A stretch of 64,000 nt of DNA from CAVUCH01 sp963697705 (GCA_963697705.1 CAVOPA010000017.1:1922001-1986000); one strand, 5' to 3'. Positions 51,763-62,943 are shown, numbered from the stretch's first letter. Numbers and translations are program-made. The notes: generated by a model not told the origin, from the sequence alone.

Positions 51763-53591
51763 ATGCCAGCCGGGCGATCGCAGACAGTTCGTATACCCGA
51801 TGCGTTCTCGGCTGCATCGAAGACCATCCTCCTCGGTACAGTGACGGCAAGCTGCATCGTCGCGCTGGACCGCGCCAGGGTCACGGCCCCCCTTGCGCCC
51901 GCGTTCGCCCGGATGTCGGCCGCCGAGCATGTGATGGCGGTTGTCGTGGCGACCGCGGGACTGGCGCTGGTCCTGACGATCCTGGACCTGGCCCTCGATT
52001 TCGCGGTGCGTCGAGTCGGGCGAGTGGCGCCACCTCTGGCCGTTGGTAGCGCAGCAGGGCTCTACAGCGCCCTCACGATCGAAACGGCCCTGAATAATGC
52101 GTTCGGGACCGAGACTCTCGGCTCCAGCGGATTCGCGCGCATTGCGTGGGCCGCCGGGCTCATGGCAGCGATCGTCTGTGGATGCGCGATCGCGTGGCAC
52201 TTCCGAGAGCGTCACCTGATCCGGCCAGCGAGGCCAGTGCTCGTTGGAATCGCCGTGTTGGCCGTGTGCGCAAGCACCATTTACGGCGCGGTCGTCCTGA
52301 CGGCCCCCGCAGGGCCTCCCGTTTCGGAGGGAGGCGGGGGCGCGAACGTGCTGGTTGTCGCGTTCGACGGCGTCAGCGCGGATCGGACGAGCGCCTATGG
52401 GGCAGCCAGGGACACGACCCCGAACCTCACAGAGTTCGCGCGCCGCGCGCTCGTCGCCGAGAATGCGTTGCCGAACGCGTGCAGCACGTACGGTTCGGTG
52501 ACGGCGATGCTCACTGGGCGATCCCCGTTGGCCGTTCACATGGCGTATTACCCGGACAGGCTGGTAGGCGAGGATGCGTTCCTCCACCTGCCCGGTATTC
52601 TGGCGCGCCACGAGTACCGCACGGCAGTGATCGGTGCTGAGGACTACGTCGATGCGGCCTCGATGGGGGCGCGCGGCGGCTTCACGGTCGTCAACCATCT
52701 CGGATGCACCGGTGGAGTTGCCGGGGCTCTCGACGGACACGCGTCCGTTCGCGACGGGGCTGCGGCTCTGGGCGCAGGATCTCGTCTTGCGAGCCGAGTT
52801 GCCGGTCCTGCATGCCTTCGGCGCGCTGCAGGTCGCGTCGTTCGAGCAGAGGTTCTTCCGTGAGCAGGACTTCGATTCGGACGACTGGCGCATCCGGCGC
52901 CTCGAGGACCACGTGATCGCGAGCGGATCGCGCCCCTGGTTCGCATACGTCCACCTGATGGGCACCCATGGCCCCACGTTTCATCCGCGGACCCGCCGCT
53001 TCTCGGCAGCCGGCCCGGGACGCGCGTGGGACATGGACGAAGCCGACGATGCGCTTCGCGACGCCGACGCCCGGCTGGGAGAGACGCTGGCGTTCCTCCG
53101 CGCGCGCGGTCAGCTCGACCGCACCCTCGTTGCGGTGGTATCGGACCACGCCGAACGAACGACGTGCGGCAGGGTCCCCTTCGTCCTCAAGTTCCCCGGC
53201 GGCGGCACGCCGAGGAGGGTCACGGAGACGTTGAACCTCACGGACCTCGCCCCGTCCGTGCTCGGCGCGCTGGGTATCCCGGTCCCGCCCTTCATGGAGG
53301 GCGTAGATCTCAGCCGAGTCGTTCCCGATCCGGGTCGCGTGACGATCCACGCCTGGCAGGTTGTCGACGAGCACGCGACGGCACCGGGCCGAAACCTCGT
53401 GTCCGTGGCCGCTCGCCGTTGCGACACGGCCTGGATTGTGCCGCTGGCTGGCGGCGCCGTGGGTCTCCACGCGTTCGCCGGATTCCGCGGCACGTGCCCG
53501 GTCGCTTCCTGCGCTCGATGCAGAGACGGTGCGAAATGAAGTGCTTGCGACCCTCAGGGCCGCTGACTGGCCTGTCACCGTTCCACGGTGA
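51763..53591 (+). CDS. Membrane sulfatase-like protein (two frame breaks)
   Basis: About 609 residues after joining. Four or five membrane spans in the first 190 residues lead to an alkaline-phosphatase-superfamily domain: NVLVVAFDGVSADRTSAYG, TTPNLTEFARRALVAENALPNACSTYGSVTAML (sulfatase-type CxxxxG/SxxPxR region), AYVHLMGTHGPTF and TLVAVVSDHAERT. The catalytic Cys/Ser context suggests sulfatase or phosphoglycerol-transferase chemistry on a surface polymer. Extra bases near 52,703 and 53,505 break the frame; the true end is 53591, not the stop at 53539. It starts 3 nt after the VWA gene. Confidence 0.82.
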
Positions 53592-53598
53592 TCCCTCG

Positions 53599-54998
53599 TC
53601 AGGGTGCCAGCACCACCCACGCGCTGCCGGCGTACATGGCCCTCCAGCCATCACGGAGCAGCGCCTGGCTCACCTTCGACTCCGGCGGCAGGACGGCGCA
53701 CCGGATGCCGTACTGCCCGAAGAGCGTCCTGTAGTCGCCCGATTCTTCCACCTCGAAGTGGCGGACGATGAACGACGCGGGATACGGATGCTGGCGGCTG
53801 TCGATGAACACCGGCTGAGATGGTACGAACCAGATGATCGGACCGCCGTTGTCGAAGTGGTTGTAGATCGGGGCTGGACAGGCGGCGATCGCCTCTGCAA
53901 CGGTGGGCGGAAGCGGATCCCACTGCGAGCCTCGGCAGCCGAGTCGCCCACGCGTACCCGACGGCCGTCGCCGCCACGGCGGTGGCGATCACGAGAGGCA
54001 CGACGAGCGGTCGCGCGCGTGGCCTGCCGCTCCTGAGGAGCCTCGCGAGTGCCGTTCACACGGAGCAGCAGCGTGCTCAGGAGCGGCACGGCCACGATCG
54101 TGAAAGGCGGGATGTTCCGCGAGTAGCGCAGCGCGAGCGGCAGCAGCGCGGCGGACAGATAGACGAGCACCCGTTCCCGCTCGTCGACCGCGGTCCGGAA
54201 CCAGCAGGCCAGCACGGCGAGCGCCGCCACCAGGACGAAGAGCGTCCACGTCCACGGCTCGACGCCCGCGGGCTGCCATTCCGTGACGTACGCATAGTCT
54301 GGCCGACGCAGCGATAGCACGACGTCGTCGACGAGCGAGAAGCCGAGCGGCGTGCACGCCGTCGCCGCGCCGGCCAGCACCGATGCGAGCAGCAGCCGTG
54401 GCAGCCTCGAGCGGTCGTGGATGAGTGCTTCGGCGCACGCAGCCCCTAGCATCACGACGCCAAGGGCGACGGCACCGTGCATGTTGGCCCAAACTGCGAA
54501 GACGGCCGGCAGCCAGACATACCGGCGCGACACGAGGAGGCTGGCTGTCAGCGCCACCGCGGCCAGGGTGACCACTTTCGGGCGCACGGAGAACTCGGTC
54601 ACGAAGAGCGAGCAGGATACGAACAGAAGCAGGGCGCGCAGGAGCGGCGGTCCGGCCATGAGCCGCCACACGAGCAGCACGGCGACCCAGACGAACAGCA
54701 TCGCGACCGCCGTGAGCAGCGGCATCCCGCCGAGGGCGTAGGCGCCGTAGAAGAGCACCTGCGCGAGCCACTCGTGGTTCGACCAGTAGTGTCCGCGGGC
54801 CGTCCAGGAGAAGTGATCGACGAGGTCGACGGCCCGTGATGTCACGATGTCCCTGCCCGCGGCAAGGTTCCACCAGGTATCGTTCTGGGCCGGCATGATG
54901 CCGGCAAGGGCCAGGAGAAACAGCACGGCGAGGCTGCCCACGAGCGCTTCGGCCGAGCGGGGGCGGAGCAGCGCGGACCAGTGGGCGTCGTCGTCCAT
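53599..54998 (-). CDS. GT-C-type membrane protein (two frame breaks)
   Basis: About 465 residues after joining. It begins in the cytoplasm, then the first span (LAVLFLLALAGIMP) and a GT-C-like loop (NDTWWNLAAGRDIV). About ten spans follow (for example LFVLVAALAVLACWF, LSAALLPLALRY). The C-terminal soluble part carries FIDSRQHPYPASFIVRHF and CAVLPPESKVSQALL. Such proteins transfer sugars from polyprenyl phosphate. Breaks lie near 54,020 and 53,885. It is convergent with the sulfatase gene (7 nt apart) and divergent from the next glycosyltransferase. Confidence 0.75.
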
Positions 54999-55064
54999 GA
55001 GCGTCCGGTTCGGGTGCGGCTAGCGTATCATTCTCGCCCGCATGCTCGACCGAACGGGTCACCG

Positions 55065-56332
55065 ATGATCTCGGACCAGGTGCTGCGGCGCTGGCTGCCG
55101 GTCCGGACGGTGGCGCTCGTCGGCGACCTCCTGCGAGGCCTCCTGTGGGCGGGGGTCATCGTCGTGTGGGCGATCTACCCGCAGATCTACGCGCGCATGT
55201 GGCACCTCACCATCAGCAAACCGGGCGGCAGCGATTTCACGATCTTCTACTACACGGCGCGGCTGGTGGCCGACGGCCTGCCGATGTACGGCGAGTCCCC
55301 GGTGCGGTACGGCGTGCAGTGGGCGTCGTCGCACCTCGGAAACCTGAACCCGCCGCATTTCCAGATGCTGCTCCAGCCTCTCGCCGGGCTGACGTACGCG
55401 CAGGCATACGTGGCGTGGGCCCTGGTGAATCTCGCGGCGCTCGGAGTGGCCTTGTGGCTGATCGTGCGCGGGCTCGGGCTGCGCGTCACCGTGAAAGGGG
55501 CAGCGGTCGCGGGGGCGCTGATGATGGCGTCAACGCCGTTCACCTCGGTGGCGGTCACGTCGGAGTGGTCGTTCGTGCTCCTGGTGCCCTTCACGCTCGC
55601 GTGGCTCGCCATGCGCCAGGAGCAGTGGGGTCGTGCCGGGGCCTGGATGGGCGTGTGCGTCGCGCTCAAGCTGTTCTTCCTGCTCTTCGTTCCCTGGCTG
55701 CTCCTGAAGCGGCAATGGCGGGCCGTCGCGGCTGCTCGGGATCGGTCGTCATCGCGTGGACCGTGCTCGGGATGGTCGTCTACGGCGCCGGCACGCTACC
55801 GGCTCTGGATTCAATCGCTCGACGACCGTCGGATGGTGGTGGCTGCCGATGAACGCGTCGTGGCAGGGCGTGGTCGCGCGCGTGTTCCAGGGCGGCGCGA
55901 CGGTGCAGGCGCTCGTCCAGCGCACCGCGGGATCGTGCTCGCTGCTGTCGATGGCCGGCTCCGTGGCGATCGGTGCGGCCTCGGTGTGGTCCGCCTACCG
56001 GTCTCGAGCCGACCGCCGGCGGAACCGATGCGGCCGTGCTGATCCTTCTCGCCGGTGCGATTCTCGCGTCACCGCTCGGATGGGTCTACTACCTACCGCT
56101 CACGGTCGCTCCGCTGGCGGGCCTTCTGCGCACCCGCGGCTGGCAGCAGATGCCGTCCACGTGGCGCGTGGTGGCTGTCGTCTCCGCCTCGGCCTTGTAC
56201 GTGCCGCTCGAGCAGGCTGCGGCCGGCCAGCCGTCGGCCGTGGCGACGCTGACATTTGCGTGCAGCTACTTCTATGGACTTGCACCGTCCTGGATGGCCT
56301 TGCTGGCGGGATCCTCGAGGTCCTCGGCATGA
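55065..56332 (+). CDS. DUF2029/GT87-like membrane glycosyltransferase (four frame breaks)
   Basis: About 422 residues. The N-terminal half reads FTIFYYTARLVADGLPMYGESPVRYGV, QPLAGLTYAQAYVAWALVNLAAL and MRQEQWGRAGAWMGVCVALKLFFLLFVPWLLL, matching DUF2029-type mannosyltransferases of the GT-C fold. The second half is split over several frames between about 55,735 and 56,000 (TTVGWWWLPMNASWQG, then LLAGAILASPLGWVYYLPLTVAPLAGLL). ATG at 55065 is chosen. The end overlaps the next ATG (ATGA). Confidence 0.75.
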
Positions 56333-57943
56333 TCGGTCAGCCGGCCGGTCGCTGGCCCGTCGCCACCGCCGCTACGGTGTTCCTCGGTGTGACGATTGCC
56401 TTCCTCGCAGCGTCGCTGCGGACGAACAGCGGCCACTTCGTATTCGCTCAGGATGACCCCTACATCCACCTGGCGATGGCGCGCACGTTCGGGACCCATG
56501 GCGTCTGGGGGCTCACGCCGGACGGTTTTGCGCCTGCCTCCTCCTCGCCACCGTGGACGGCCTTGCTCGCGGCGCTCTTCGCAGTCGGGTCTCGAGGAGA
56601 ATGGGCGCCGTTCGTCATCAACCTGGCGGCGGGCCTGTTACTCCTCGTTGTCGCCGACCGGGAGCTTCGACGCACCCTCGATGACCGCCCGCGCGCCGCC
56701 GCCCTCGCCGCCCTCGTGCTCGTGACGCCGCTGCCGACGCTCATGTTCATCGGCATGGAGCACACGCTGCAGGCGGCCGCTACCGTGGCGTTCTGCACGC
56801 TCTCGGCTCGGCGCCTGGAGCAACTCGGCAGGCCAGGCCTTTGGCCGGGCGGCATGCTGCTGGCGGCGGTGGTCGGTGGGGTCCGGTATGAAGGCGTGTT
56901 CGTGATCGCGGTCGTTGCGGGCCTCTTCGTGCTCCGAGGGCGGGGCCGGGTGGCCGCGGGGCTCCTGGCGTCCGGCGCTCTCGGCCCGGTGCTGTACGCG
57001 CTGTTCGCATGGGCCCAGGGCGGCCCCCTGCTGCCCGCATCGGTGATGATAAAGGCCGGAGCGGCGCGATTCGGATCGCCAGCGGGCATCGTCGGGATTG
57101 TAGGGGACTGGCTGAATCTGTTGTTCCTCTATGAGCGCCCCATCGAAGCCTCCATGATGCTCGCGGCGTGCCTCGGGATCCTCGTGCTGGCGCGCCAGGG
57201 TGACAATCTCTGGCGCTCGCCGCTGATCCTCGGCGGGACGTATCTGGTCATCGCGGTATTGCACGTGTGCCTCGTGAGGCTCGACTGGTTCTATCGCTAC
57301 GATGCGTACCTCGTGGCGTTGGGGATCGTGGCGATCGCGTCCATGGTCGCGCAGCTTGAAAGCACGGACTGGTCAGGCGCCCGTGGCGTCGGTCCGCTCA
57401 GCCCCGTCGCTCGCTGGGCCGGCGTAGCATGCCTCGTGCTGCTGGCGCTGCCTGCCGCCAGGCGGGCCGCGGAGGCCCTGCTGACGACCGTGCGCGCGAC
57501 TCACGAGGTGTACCTCCAGCAGTACCAGATGGGCCTCTTCTTCAGGGAGGACTATCCCGCCGGTGTGATTGCGGTGAACGACATCGGCGCCGTGGCCTGG
57601 ATCAGCGGAGCCCCGCTCGTCGATTTGATCGGCCTCGCCTCGCCCGAGGTCACGGAGGCCCGCCGGCACGATCGGGCGGGAACCGACTTCTTCGAGCGCA
57701 TTGCGCGCGATCGGCAGGTGAGCGCGGTGTGTATCTACGAGTACCTACTTCACCGGCCCGCGCGCGGTGCCGCATTCGTGGCACAAGGTGGGAGAATGGC
57801 GCATCGGCCAGCACGTCGCCGTGAGCGGAGACGTGGTTGGCTTCTACGCGCCGACCGCCGGCGATGCGAGCCGCCTGCGCGCGGCGCTGGACGGGTTCGC
57901 CGGCCGGCTGCCCTCCGACGTCAGCTACGTGACGTCGCCGTGA
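56329..57943 (+). CDS. GT-C-type membrane protein with DDPYIHLAMA motif (one frame break)
   Basis: About 537 residues. The first span (ATAATVFLGVTIAFLAASL) precedes a GT-C-like acidic loop (FVFAQDDPYIHLAMARTFG). About ten spans follow, with a conserved internal region (GVRYEGVFVIAVVAGLFVL, DWFYRYDAYLVALGIVA). The periplasmic C-terminus holds AVNDIGAVAWISGAPLVDLIGLASPEV. One extra base near 57,765 breaks the frame; the true end is SDVSYVTSP at 57943. It is coupled at both ends by 4-nt overlaps to flanking genes. Confidence 0.78.
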
Positions 57944-59268
57944 TCCCGCACCGCGGCGCGCGGTCGATCGGTGCTGGTGCGGCGCCGCGCACGCTTCTCC
58001 TCGCGGCGGTGTTGTGGCACGGGTGGGTGCTCGTGACGGTGCTCGGTCAACCGGTGGCGGAGCGGCCTGTCGAATCGCGTCCGGCACTGCTGCGCAGGCT
58101 GTACCACGATGTGAACTTCGCGCCTGGGCCCGGGGCCGACTTCCTCGCGCTGTACCACGCGGGCATCAACGCGCGCCGCGGGGTATCCCCGTACGCGGAA
58201 GTGGAGGCGCCCCCCGTGACCCCGTACCACTTTCCGTACCGCTACCTTCCTGTCACCGCACAGACGCTCGGGCGCGCCCTGTCCCGCCTCTCACCCGGCC
58301 AGGCGTGGACGTGCTGGGTGCTGACCATCGAGATCTGCCTGCTCGCGGCCATCGTGGCGCTGCGAACGATGATGCCGTCCGGCGGATGGCGCCTGTTCGC
58401 GGCCGTCGTCCTGCTCGCCAGCGTTCCGCACGGCCTCGAGCTCTACATGGGCCAGTTCACGTTCGTCGCTGCGGCAGCCACAGTGCTGGCGACCGTGGTC
58501 TGGTCCTCGGCGGCGCGGTTCCGGGCGCGGGAGGGACTCGCCGCCGTGCTCATAGGCGCAGGTGCGCTGCTGAAGATTTATCCGCTCGTGGCACTTCCCG
58601 CGTTCGTGCGGGACCGTCGCGGAATGCTCTGGGGATCATCGGTCGTTGCCGCGATCGCAGCGATGTCCCTGCCACTGCTGTGGAGCGATGCGCTCGCGGC
58701 GGATCGCTTCTGGTTCAAGAACCTCGTGGGCGAGCCGCTCGGTTTCGATGCGGGCAACCACAGCCTTCTGTTCCTCGTCTATCGTGCGTCGGAGCTCGCC
58801 GGGTTGCCGTGGGATCTCGCGACCTGGGGCCGTCTGTGCCTCGTGTGGCGCATCGGCGTGCTGACGTTCACGGCGGCGGCGGTGGCCGGCCGCCGCACGC
58901 CGGCGGCGGTTGCCGTGGCCACACTGCTGCTGGCCCACTTCATCTCCTACTTCCAGGTTTGGGAACACCACTTGTCGGCGGCAGTGCTCGCAGGCGTGCT
59001 GCTGCTTGCGGGCGTAGCCGGTCGCACCTCCCGAACCGTCGAGCACGTCACGGCAGCTGCCGTCATCGCTTTGGCGCTCCCGTCGCCGTTCCTCGTCCTC
59101 GGCTCAGACCCCGCCGCGTGGCAGTCGATTGCACGCGTGCTGCCGCCACTCTGCAAAGCGATTCCGCTGGTGACGCTGTACGGAGTCGGGCTGGCCTGCA
59201 CAGCAGGCTGGATCGGTAACGAACCCGTGCTAGCGCACGCTACGCGCGAGCAGCCGGAAGCGTCCTAA
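57940..59268 (+). CDS. DUF2029/GT87-like mannosyltransferase
   Basis: A 442-residue membrane protein. FLALYHAGINARRGVSPYAEVEAPPVTPYHFPYRYLPV is the DUF2029-type loop after the first span. Further spans follow (AAAATVLATVVWSS, AVLIGAGALLKIYPLVALPAFV with the family KxYPL string, VAVATLLLAHFISYFQVWEHHL). It probably uses polyprenyl-phosphate sugar at the periplasmic face. The GTG start overlaps the upstream TGA (GTGA). Its end overlaps the reverse-strand gene by 39 nt. No frame break. Confidence 0.85.
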   Translation: MIPHRGARSIGAGAAPRTLLLAAVLWHGWVLVTVLGQPVAERPVESRPALLRRLYHDVNFAPGPGADFLALYHAGINARRGVSPYAEVEAPPVTPYHFPYRYLPVTAQTLGRALSRLSPGQAWTCWVLTIEICLLAAIVALRTMMPSGGWRLFAAVVLLASVPHGLELYMGQFTFVAAAATVLATVVWSSAARFRAREGLAAVLIGAGALLKIYPLVALPAFVRDRRGMLWGSSVVAAIAAMSLPLLWSDALAADRFWFKNLVGEPLGFDAGNHSLLFLVYRASELAGLPWDLATWGRLCLVWRIGVLTFTAAAVAGRRTPAAVAVATLLLAHFISYFQVWEHHLSAAVLAGVLLLAGVAGRTSRTVEHVTAAAVIALALPSPFLVLGSDPAAWQSIARVLPPLCKAIPLVTLYGVGLACTAGWIGNEPVLAHATREQPEAS

Positions 59269-60804
59269 CCGATGCACGTCCGCGTATCGGTGGGACAGGT
59301 ACTGCTCGATCACCTGCTCGTGTGCGGGCGGCTCCCGGTACTCCGGGAACCAGCGCGTCAGGTTCGACCCTGAATACGTGGTGTCCCACAGCACGTAGCG
59401 GACCTGGCGTCGCTCCACGTCGTCCACTAGTTCGCGCGCCTGGGCGACGGTATTGATGTGGTACATGAAGATGCTGTATCGAGTCGGGTTCCTCACGCCT
59501 CCGACGAAGTAGTACATCGGATTCCAGGGATACACGAGAACCGGCTCGCCCCGCCGTGCCGTCCGCACCAGGAAGTCGAGCGCGAGGTCCGGTGCGTGGA
59601 TCCGCAGTGTCCCGACCGGACTCGTGACCACCGTCCGGGCGCTGAGGGCGACGACGCTCGTCGCGACGATGAGTGCGGCACAACCGGCGCCCGCGAGCGT
59701 GCGCGTGACGCGCTCCGCGCTGCGTGGCCGCCGTTCGACGGCGTTCCAGCCCGACATCATCAGCAGCGGGGACGCGTACAACACATGCATGATGTCAGGC
59801 CGATGGGACTCTGAAACGAGCAGACCCACGCCAATGACCGCTACGGCGCGTTCTGCCGCAGACAGAGCAGGCCCGCGCACCATGCGAACGGCAACATCCA
59901 GAATGCCCACGCACGCGAGTGTCGGAACGGCGAAGTAGGGAACGAGCACCAGCACGCCTATGAGGGTTCCGGGAACGCCGCCCAGGAGGTCCCGCCATAG
60001 CCCCAGGACGCCGCCAACCACTTCGCCGTACCCGAATCCGAAAGGGACGCGGTTCACGGCGTGATACTGGGTCGCCGGCCAGATGACGGTTGCGTACGCC
60101 AGATTGCGCAAGGCGCCGTGCATCGCGAAGTATGCGAGCACCAGCACGACGAGTGCGGCGAAGCCGCCGGCCGCGGTTGCAACATGCCCGATTCGGGCCC
60201 GGATGGCATGACGCGCGTCTGTCATCATGAAAACCGTGATGCTCCCCAGAAGCAGCACGCCCTTCTGAATCATGACGAGCGCGACGTACGCGCTGACGAC
60301 ACCGGCCGCGGCATCGCGGAGTCGTCCGCCCCGCGGACCAGCCATCAGTGCTGCGGCCGCGAGCACGCCGACATTGCTGTCGAGGTGATAGTTCACGCCA
60401 GGCCAGAGCGACGAAACGGCCGCGACGTACATGACCGGTGCGAGAATGCCTCCGAGGCCGGACGATCGCGGCACGCTGAGCGAGGCAATCAGCATCGCGG
60501 TCGCTGCGGCGGCCGCAATCATCTCCAGCCGCGACGCCCACCAGCCGACGCCGAACAGCTTGAATGCTGCGGCACCTGGCGCGAACGTCAGAGGGCCCAT
60601 CACCTCGAAGAAATCGCGATAAGGCACCTCGCCCAGGGCCCAGCGCTGGGCGTCGTAGACGATGCTGCCTTCGTCGCCGATGTGCCAGAAGACACGAGCG
60701 AGCAGCCCCACGAAGAGCGTTGCGATGGCGCCGGGAACGAGAACACGGCCGGCCGGTGTGTGAAGACCTACCCACCCGGTCAGGACGCCTCTACGCGGAG
60801 GCAT
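59230..60804 (-). CDS. GT-C-type membrane protein (GT39-like)
   Basis: A 524-residue protein with the GT-C/ArnT-like first loop DEGSIVYDAQRWALGEVPYRDFFEVMGP after the first span. About ten spans follow (for example AVIGVGLLVSESH, GFAALVVLVLAYFAM, VPGTLIGVLVLVPYFAV). The C-terminal soluble tail includes PVLVYPWNPMYYFVGG and HINTVAQARELVDDVE. It probably transfers a sugar or similar group from a lipid carrier. ATG at 60804 overlaps the methyltransferase end by 14 nt. It is intact. Confidence 0.8.
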   Translation of the reverse strand: MPPRRGVLTGWVGLHTPAGRVLVPGAIATLFVGLLARVFWHIGDEGSIVYDAQRWALGEVPYRDFFEVMGPLTFAPGAAAFKLFGVGWWASRLEMIAAAAATAMLIASLSVPRSSGLGGILAPVMYVAAVSSLWPGVNYHLDSNVGVLAAAALMAGPRGGRLRDAAAGVVSAYVALVMIQKGVLLLGSITVFMMTDARHAIRARIGHVATAAGGFAALVVLVLAYFAMHGALRNLAYATVIWPATQYHAVNRVPFGFGYGEVVGGVLGLWRDLLGGVPGTLIGVLVLVPYFAVPTLACVGILDVAVRMVRGPALSAAERAVAVIGVGLLVSESHRPDIMHVLYASPLLMMSGWNAVERRPRSAERVTRTLAGAGCAALIVATSVVALSARTVVTSPVGTLRIHAPDLALDFLVRTARRGEPVLVYPWNPMYYFVGGVRNPTRYSIFMYHINTVAQARELVDDVERRQVRYVLWDTTYSGSNLTRWFPEYREPPAHEQVIEQYLSHRYADVHRLGRFRLLARSVR

Positions 60805-61612
60805 CGCGCCTGCGGCCCCAATACACCATGTTCCACGCGAGGCGGCGCACGCCGGGTACCCGGAGAAGGTATCGATCCAGGTCGCGCAGCGGGACCCACC
60901 ACCGGGCGAGCCGCTCCGGATCGTCCTGCAGGATGTGCTTCCAGTAGCGCACCTGGCCCGGAGGCAGGCGGTCCACAAGGAAGTACTTCAGGAACAAGGC
61001 AAGCGACAGACCCCAGAACTCGCGGTGGCCGACGTCGCCGAAGCGCGCACGCATCTGTTCGAGCACCCCGAAGCCGACGGGGTGCTCGTCGGCCGAGCGC
61101 ACGTCGTGCGCGAGCAGGCGATACACCCAGATGATCGGGTTGTACGTCAGGGGATCGATGAAGATACAGCGGCCGCCAGGAGTGAGGGCACGTGCGACGG
61201 CGTCGAGGCACTGGCCGATGTCGCTGACGTGGTGGATGACGTTGGCCCCGTAGATCACGTCGTACACGCTCGTTCCGAACTCGAGCACGTTGTTCTCGAC
61301 GAGCAAGGTCCTTATCGACACGCCGTGGCGCTCGGCGAGGGCTTTCGCGGTGGCCAGCATCGCGGGCGACACATCACACGCCGTCACCGATGCACCCTTC
61401 AGGGCGAAGTAGACGGACGCCTCACCGAGCCCTGCCCCGACGTCGAGCAGCCGAAGGCCGCGCAGGTCGCCGAGCTGATCGGTGACGAAGCGGTTCTCGA
61501 CGGCGGTCGGATGCTCGAACGCCGCGCGTACGTCGATGTGCTCGAGCGGCGTCGTCTGCGCCCAGGCGTCGTGGAAATCCCGCTCGCGAATACGCCGGTC
61601 GCGGTCGGTCAT
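60791..61612 (-). CDS. Class I SAM-dependent methyltransferase
   Basis: A 273-residue protein. Motif I is LRLLDVGAGLGEASVYFALKG and motif post-I is VTACDVSPAML; GANVIHHVSDIGQCLDAVARALTPGGRCIFID gives motifs II/III. After the Rossmann domain a helical C-terminus (residues about 195-273) contains FLKYFLVDRLPPGQVRYWK. Substrate is unknown; a surface sugar or lipid-linked intermediate is suggested by the neighbours. It is coupled to the glycosyltransferase upstream (ATGA overlap). Confidence 0.85.
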   Translation of the reverse strand: MTDRDRRIRERDFHDAWAQTTPLEHIDVRAAFEHPTAVENRFVTDQLGDLRGLRLLDVGAGLGEASVYFALKGASVTACDVSPAMLATAKALAERHGVSIRTLLVENNVLEFGTSVYDVIYGANVIHHVSDIGQCLDAVARALTPGGRCIFIDPLTYNPIIWVYRLLAHDVRSADEHPVGFGVLEQMRARFGDVGHREFWGLSLALFLKYFLVDRLPPGQVRYWKHILQDDPERLARWWVPLRDLDRYLLRVPGVRRLAWNMVYWGRRRDASA

Positions 61613-62580
61613 GTGTCGCGAGCGCCGGCCTGCGCGACCGGTACGCGAGTCCCGCAGCTCTCGGCGACGACGAACAACGGCCGCCGCTTCACCTCCGTGT
61701 AGATACGGCCCGCGTATTCCCCCATGATCCCGAGCATCACGAGGTTTGCCACGCCGAACAGGGTGACGGTGAGGATGAGCGACGACCAGCCCGGCACCAT
61801 CTGCACACCGAACGCGACGCGCAAGATGACGTTGTAGAGCAGGTACCCGAGGACCGGCAGCGCGCTCAGGCCCGCGAGCACGTACGCGAGCCGAAGCGGC
61901 ACGAACGAAAGGGAAACGAGGCCATCAATCGCAAGCGCCACCATGCGGTGCACGGGGTACTTCGTGTGCCCTGCACGCCTCGACTGCCGGTCGTAGTGAA
62001 CGATGGCGGGTGTGAACCCCAGCCAGCCGATGAGGCCTCGAATGTACCGGTGACGCTCCGGCAGAGTGTTGAGGGCCTCCACGACTTGTGCGTCCAGCAA
62101 GCGAAAATCGCCGGCCTGCTCAATCGGGGCGCCTTCGGCAACAGCGGCCATCGTGTAGTAGTAGAGCATCGCCGTCAACCGTTTGCCCGGCCCGTCGAAC
62201 TGGCGCGATCGCCGGGCGGCGAGAACGACCTTCGCTCCACGTTCCCATTCAGCGACGAGCGCCGGCACGAGCGACGGCGGGTCCTGCAGATCCGAATCCA
62301 TCGTCACCACCGCATCCGCCTGGGCCAGCTGGTAGCCACATGCGAGCGCCGCCTGATGCCCGAAGTTGCGCGATAGCCGCAATCCGCTGATCCGCCAGTC
62401 GGCGTTGGCAGCGGTGCGGATCGCCCCCCACGATGCGTCCGAGCTTCCATCGTCGACGAGCAACAGCGTCACGGTGTAGCGATCCGCCAGTGCATCCATG
62501 ACCTGGCGAACCTCCGACACGAACGCCGGCAGGACGGCATCTTCGTTGTAGACGGGGGCCACGATCGCGATGCTGCGCAT
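61609..62580 (-). CDS. GtrB/ArnC-like family 2 glycosyltransferase
   Basis: A 323-residue enzyme. The GT2 domain shows IAIVAPVYNEDAVLPAFV, LLLVDDGSSDAS, VVTMDSDLQDPPSLVPAL (DxD-like) and RHRYIRGLIGWLGFTPAIV. Two C-terminal spans (VLAGLSALPVLGYLLYNVI and LILTVTLFGVANLVMLGIMG) place it at the membrane. The family adds glucose or similar sugars to polyprenyl phosphate, supplying the GT-C enzymes next to it. ATG at 62580 is chosen because the upstream frame has no family sequence. Confidence 0.92.
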   Translation of the reverse strand: MRSIAIVAPVYNEDAVLPAFVSEVRQVMDALADRYTVTLLLVDDGSSDASWGAIRTAANADWRISGLRLSRNFGHQAALACGYQLAQADAVVTMDSDLQDPPSLVPALVAEWERGAKVVLAARRSRQFDGPGKRLTAMLYYYTMAAVAEGAPIEQAGDFRLLDAQVVEALNTLPERHRYIRGLIGWLGFTPAIVHYDRQSRRAGHTKYPVHRMVALAIDGLVSLSFVPLRLAYVLAGLSALPVLGYLLYNVILRVAFGVQMVPGWSSLILTVTLFGVANLVMLGIMGEYAGRIYTEVKRRPLFVVAESCGTRVPVAQAGARDT

Positions 62581-62943
62581 TCGAGTGCGTGCCGTTCGGC
62601 CGACCATCCGCTGCGACCAAGCTGATGCCCAGTGTCGCACCGCGGAGTGTCGCAAGCCGTTGGTGTGTGCGCTATTGTATGGCGATCCACGCCGGTGGCA
62701 CGCATCGGCTCTCCGGGAGATGTTCCGGATAGACCTTCGACCCGGGTATCGGCGGTGGACCCATTCGAGGCGGCCGGTTCTTGCCGCGTGTACGAGCGAG
62801 CGGCATGACACACGAGTCATCTGCGGATGTTCAGCCGCTCGACTCTCCTGGGACGTGGCTGGCCAATATCAACAGCCGGGCAAAGACTGCTGATCCAGGC
62901 GACCGCTTCCGCGCATGCGACTGGACAGAACGGTAATGACGAG
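62581..62943. other. Divergent intergenic region of about 360 nt
   Basis: It lies between the family 2 glycosyltransferase and the sulfatase-like gene, so two promoters are expected. I see no heptamer array, REP hairpin or convincing small gene. A TATTGT near 62,673 is AT-rich, but no matching -35 is seen. Confidence 0.35.
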
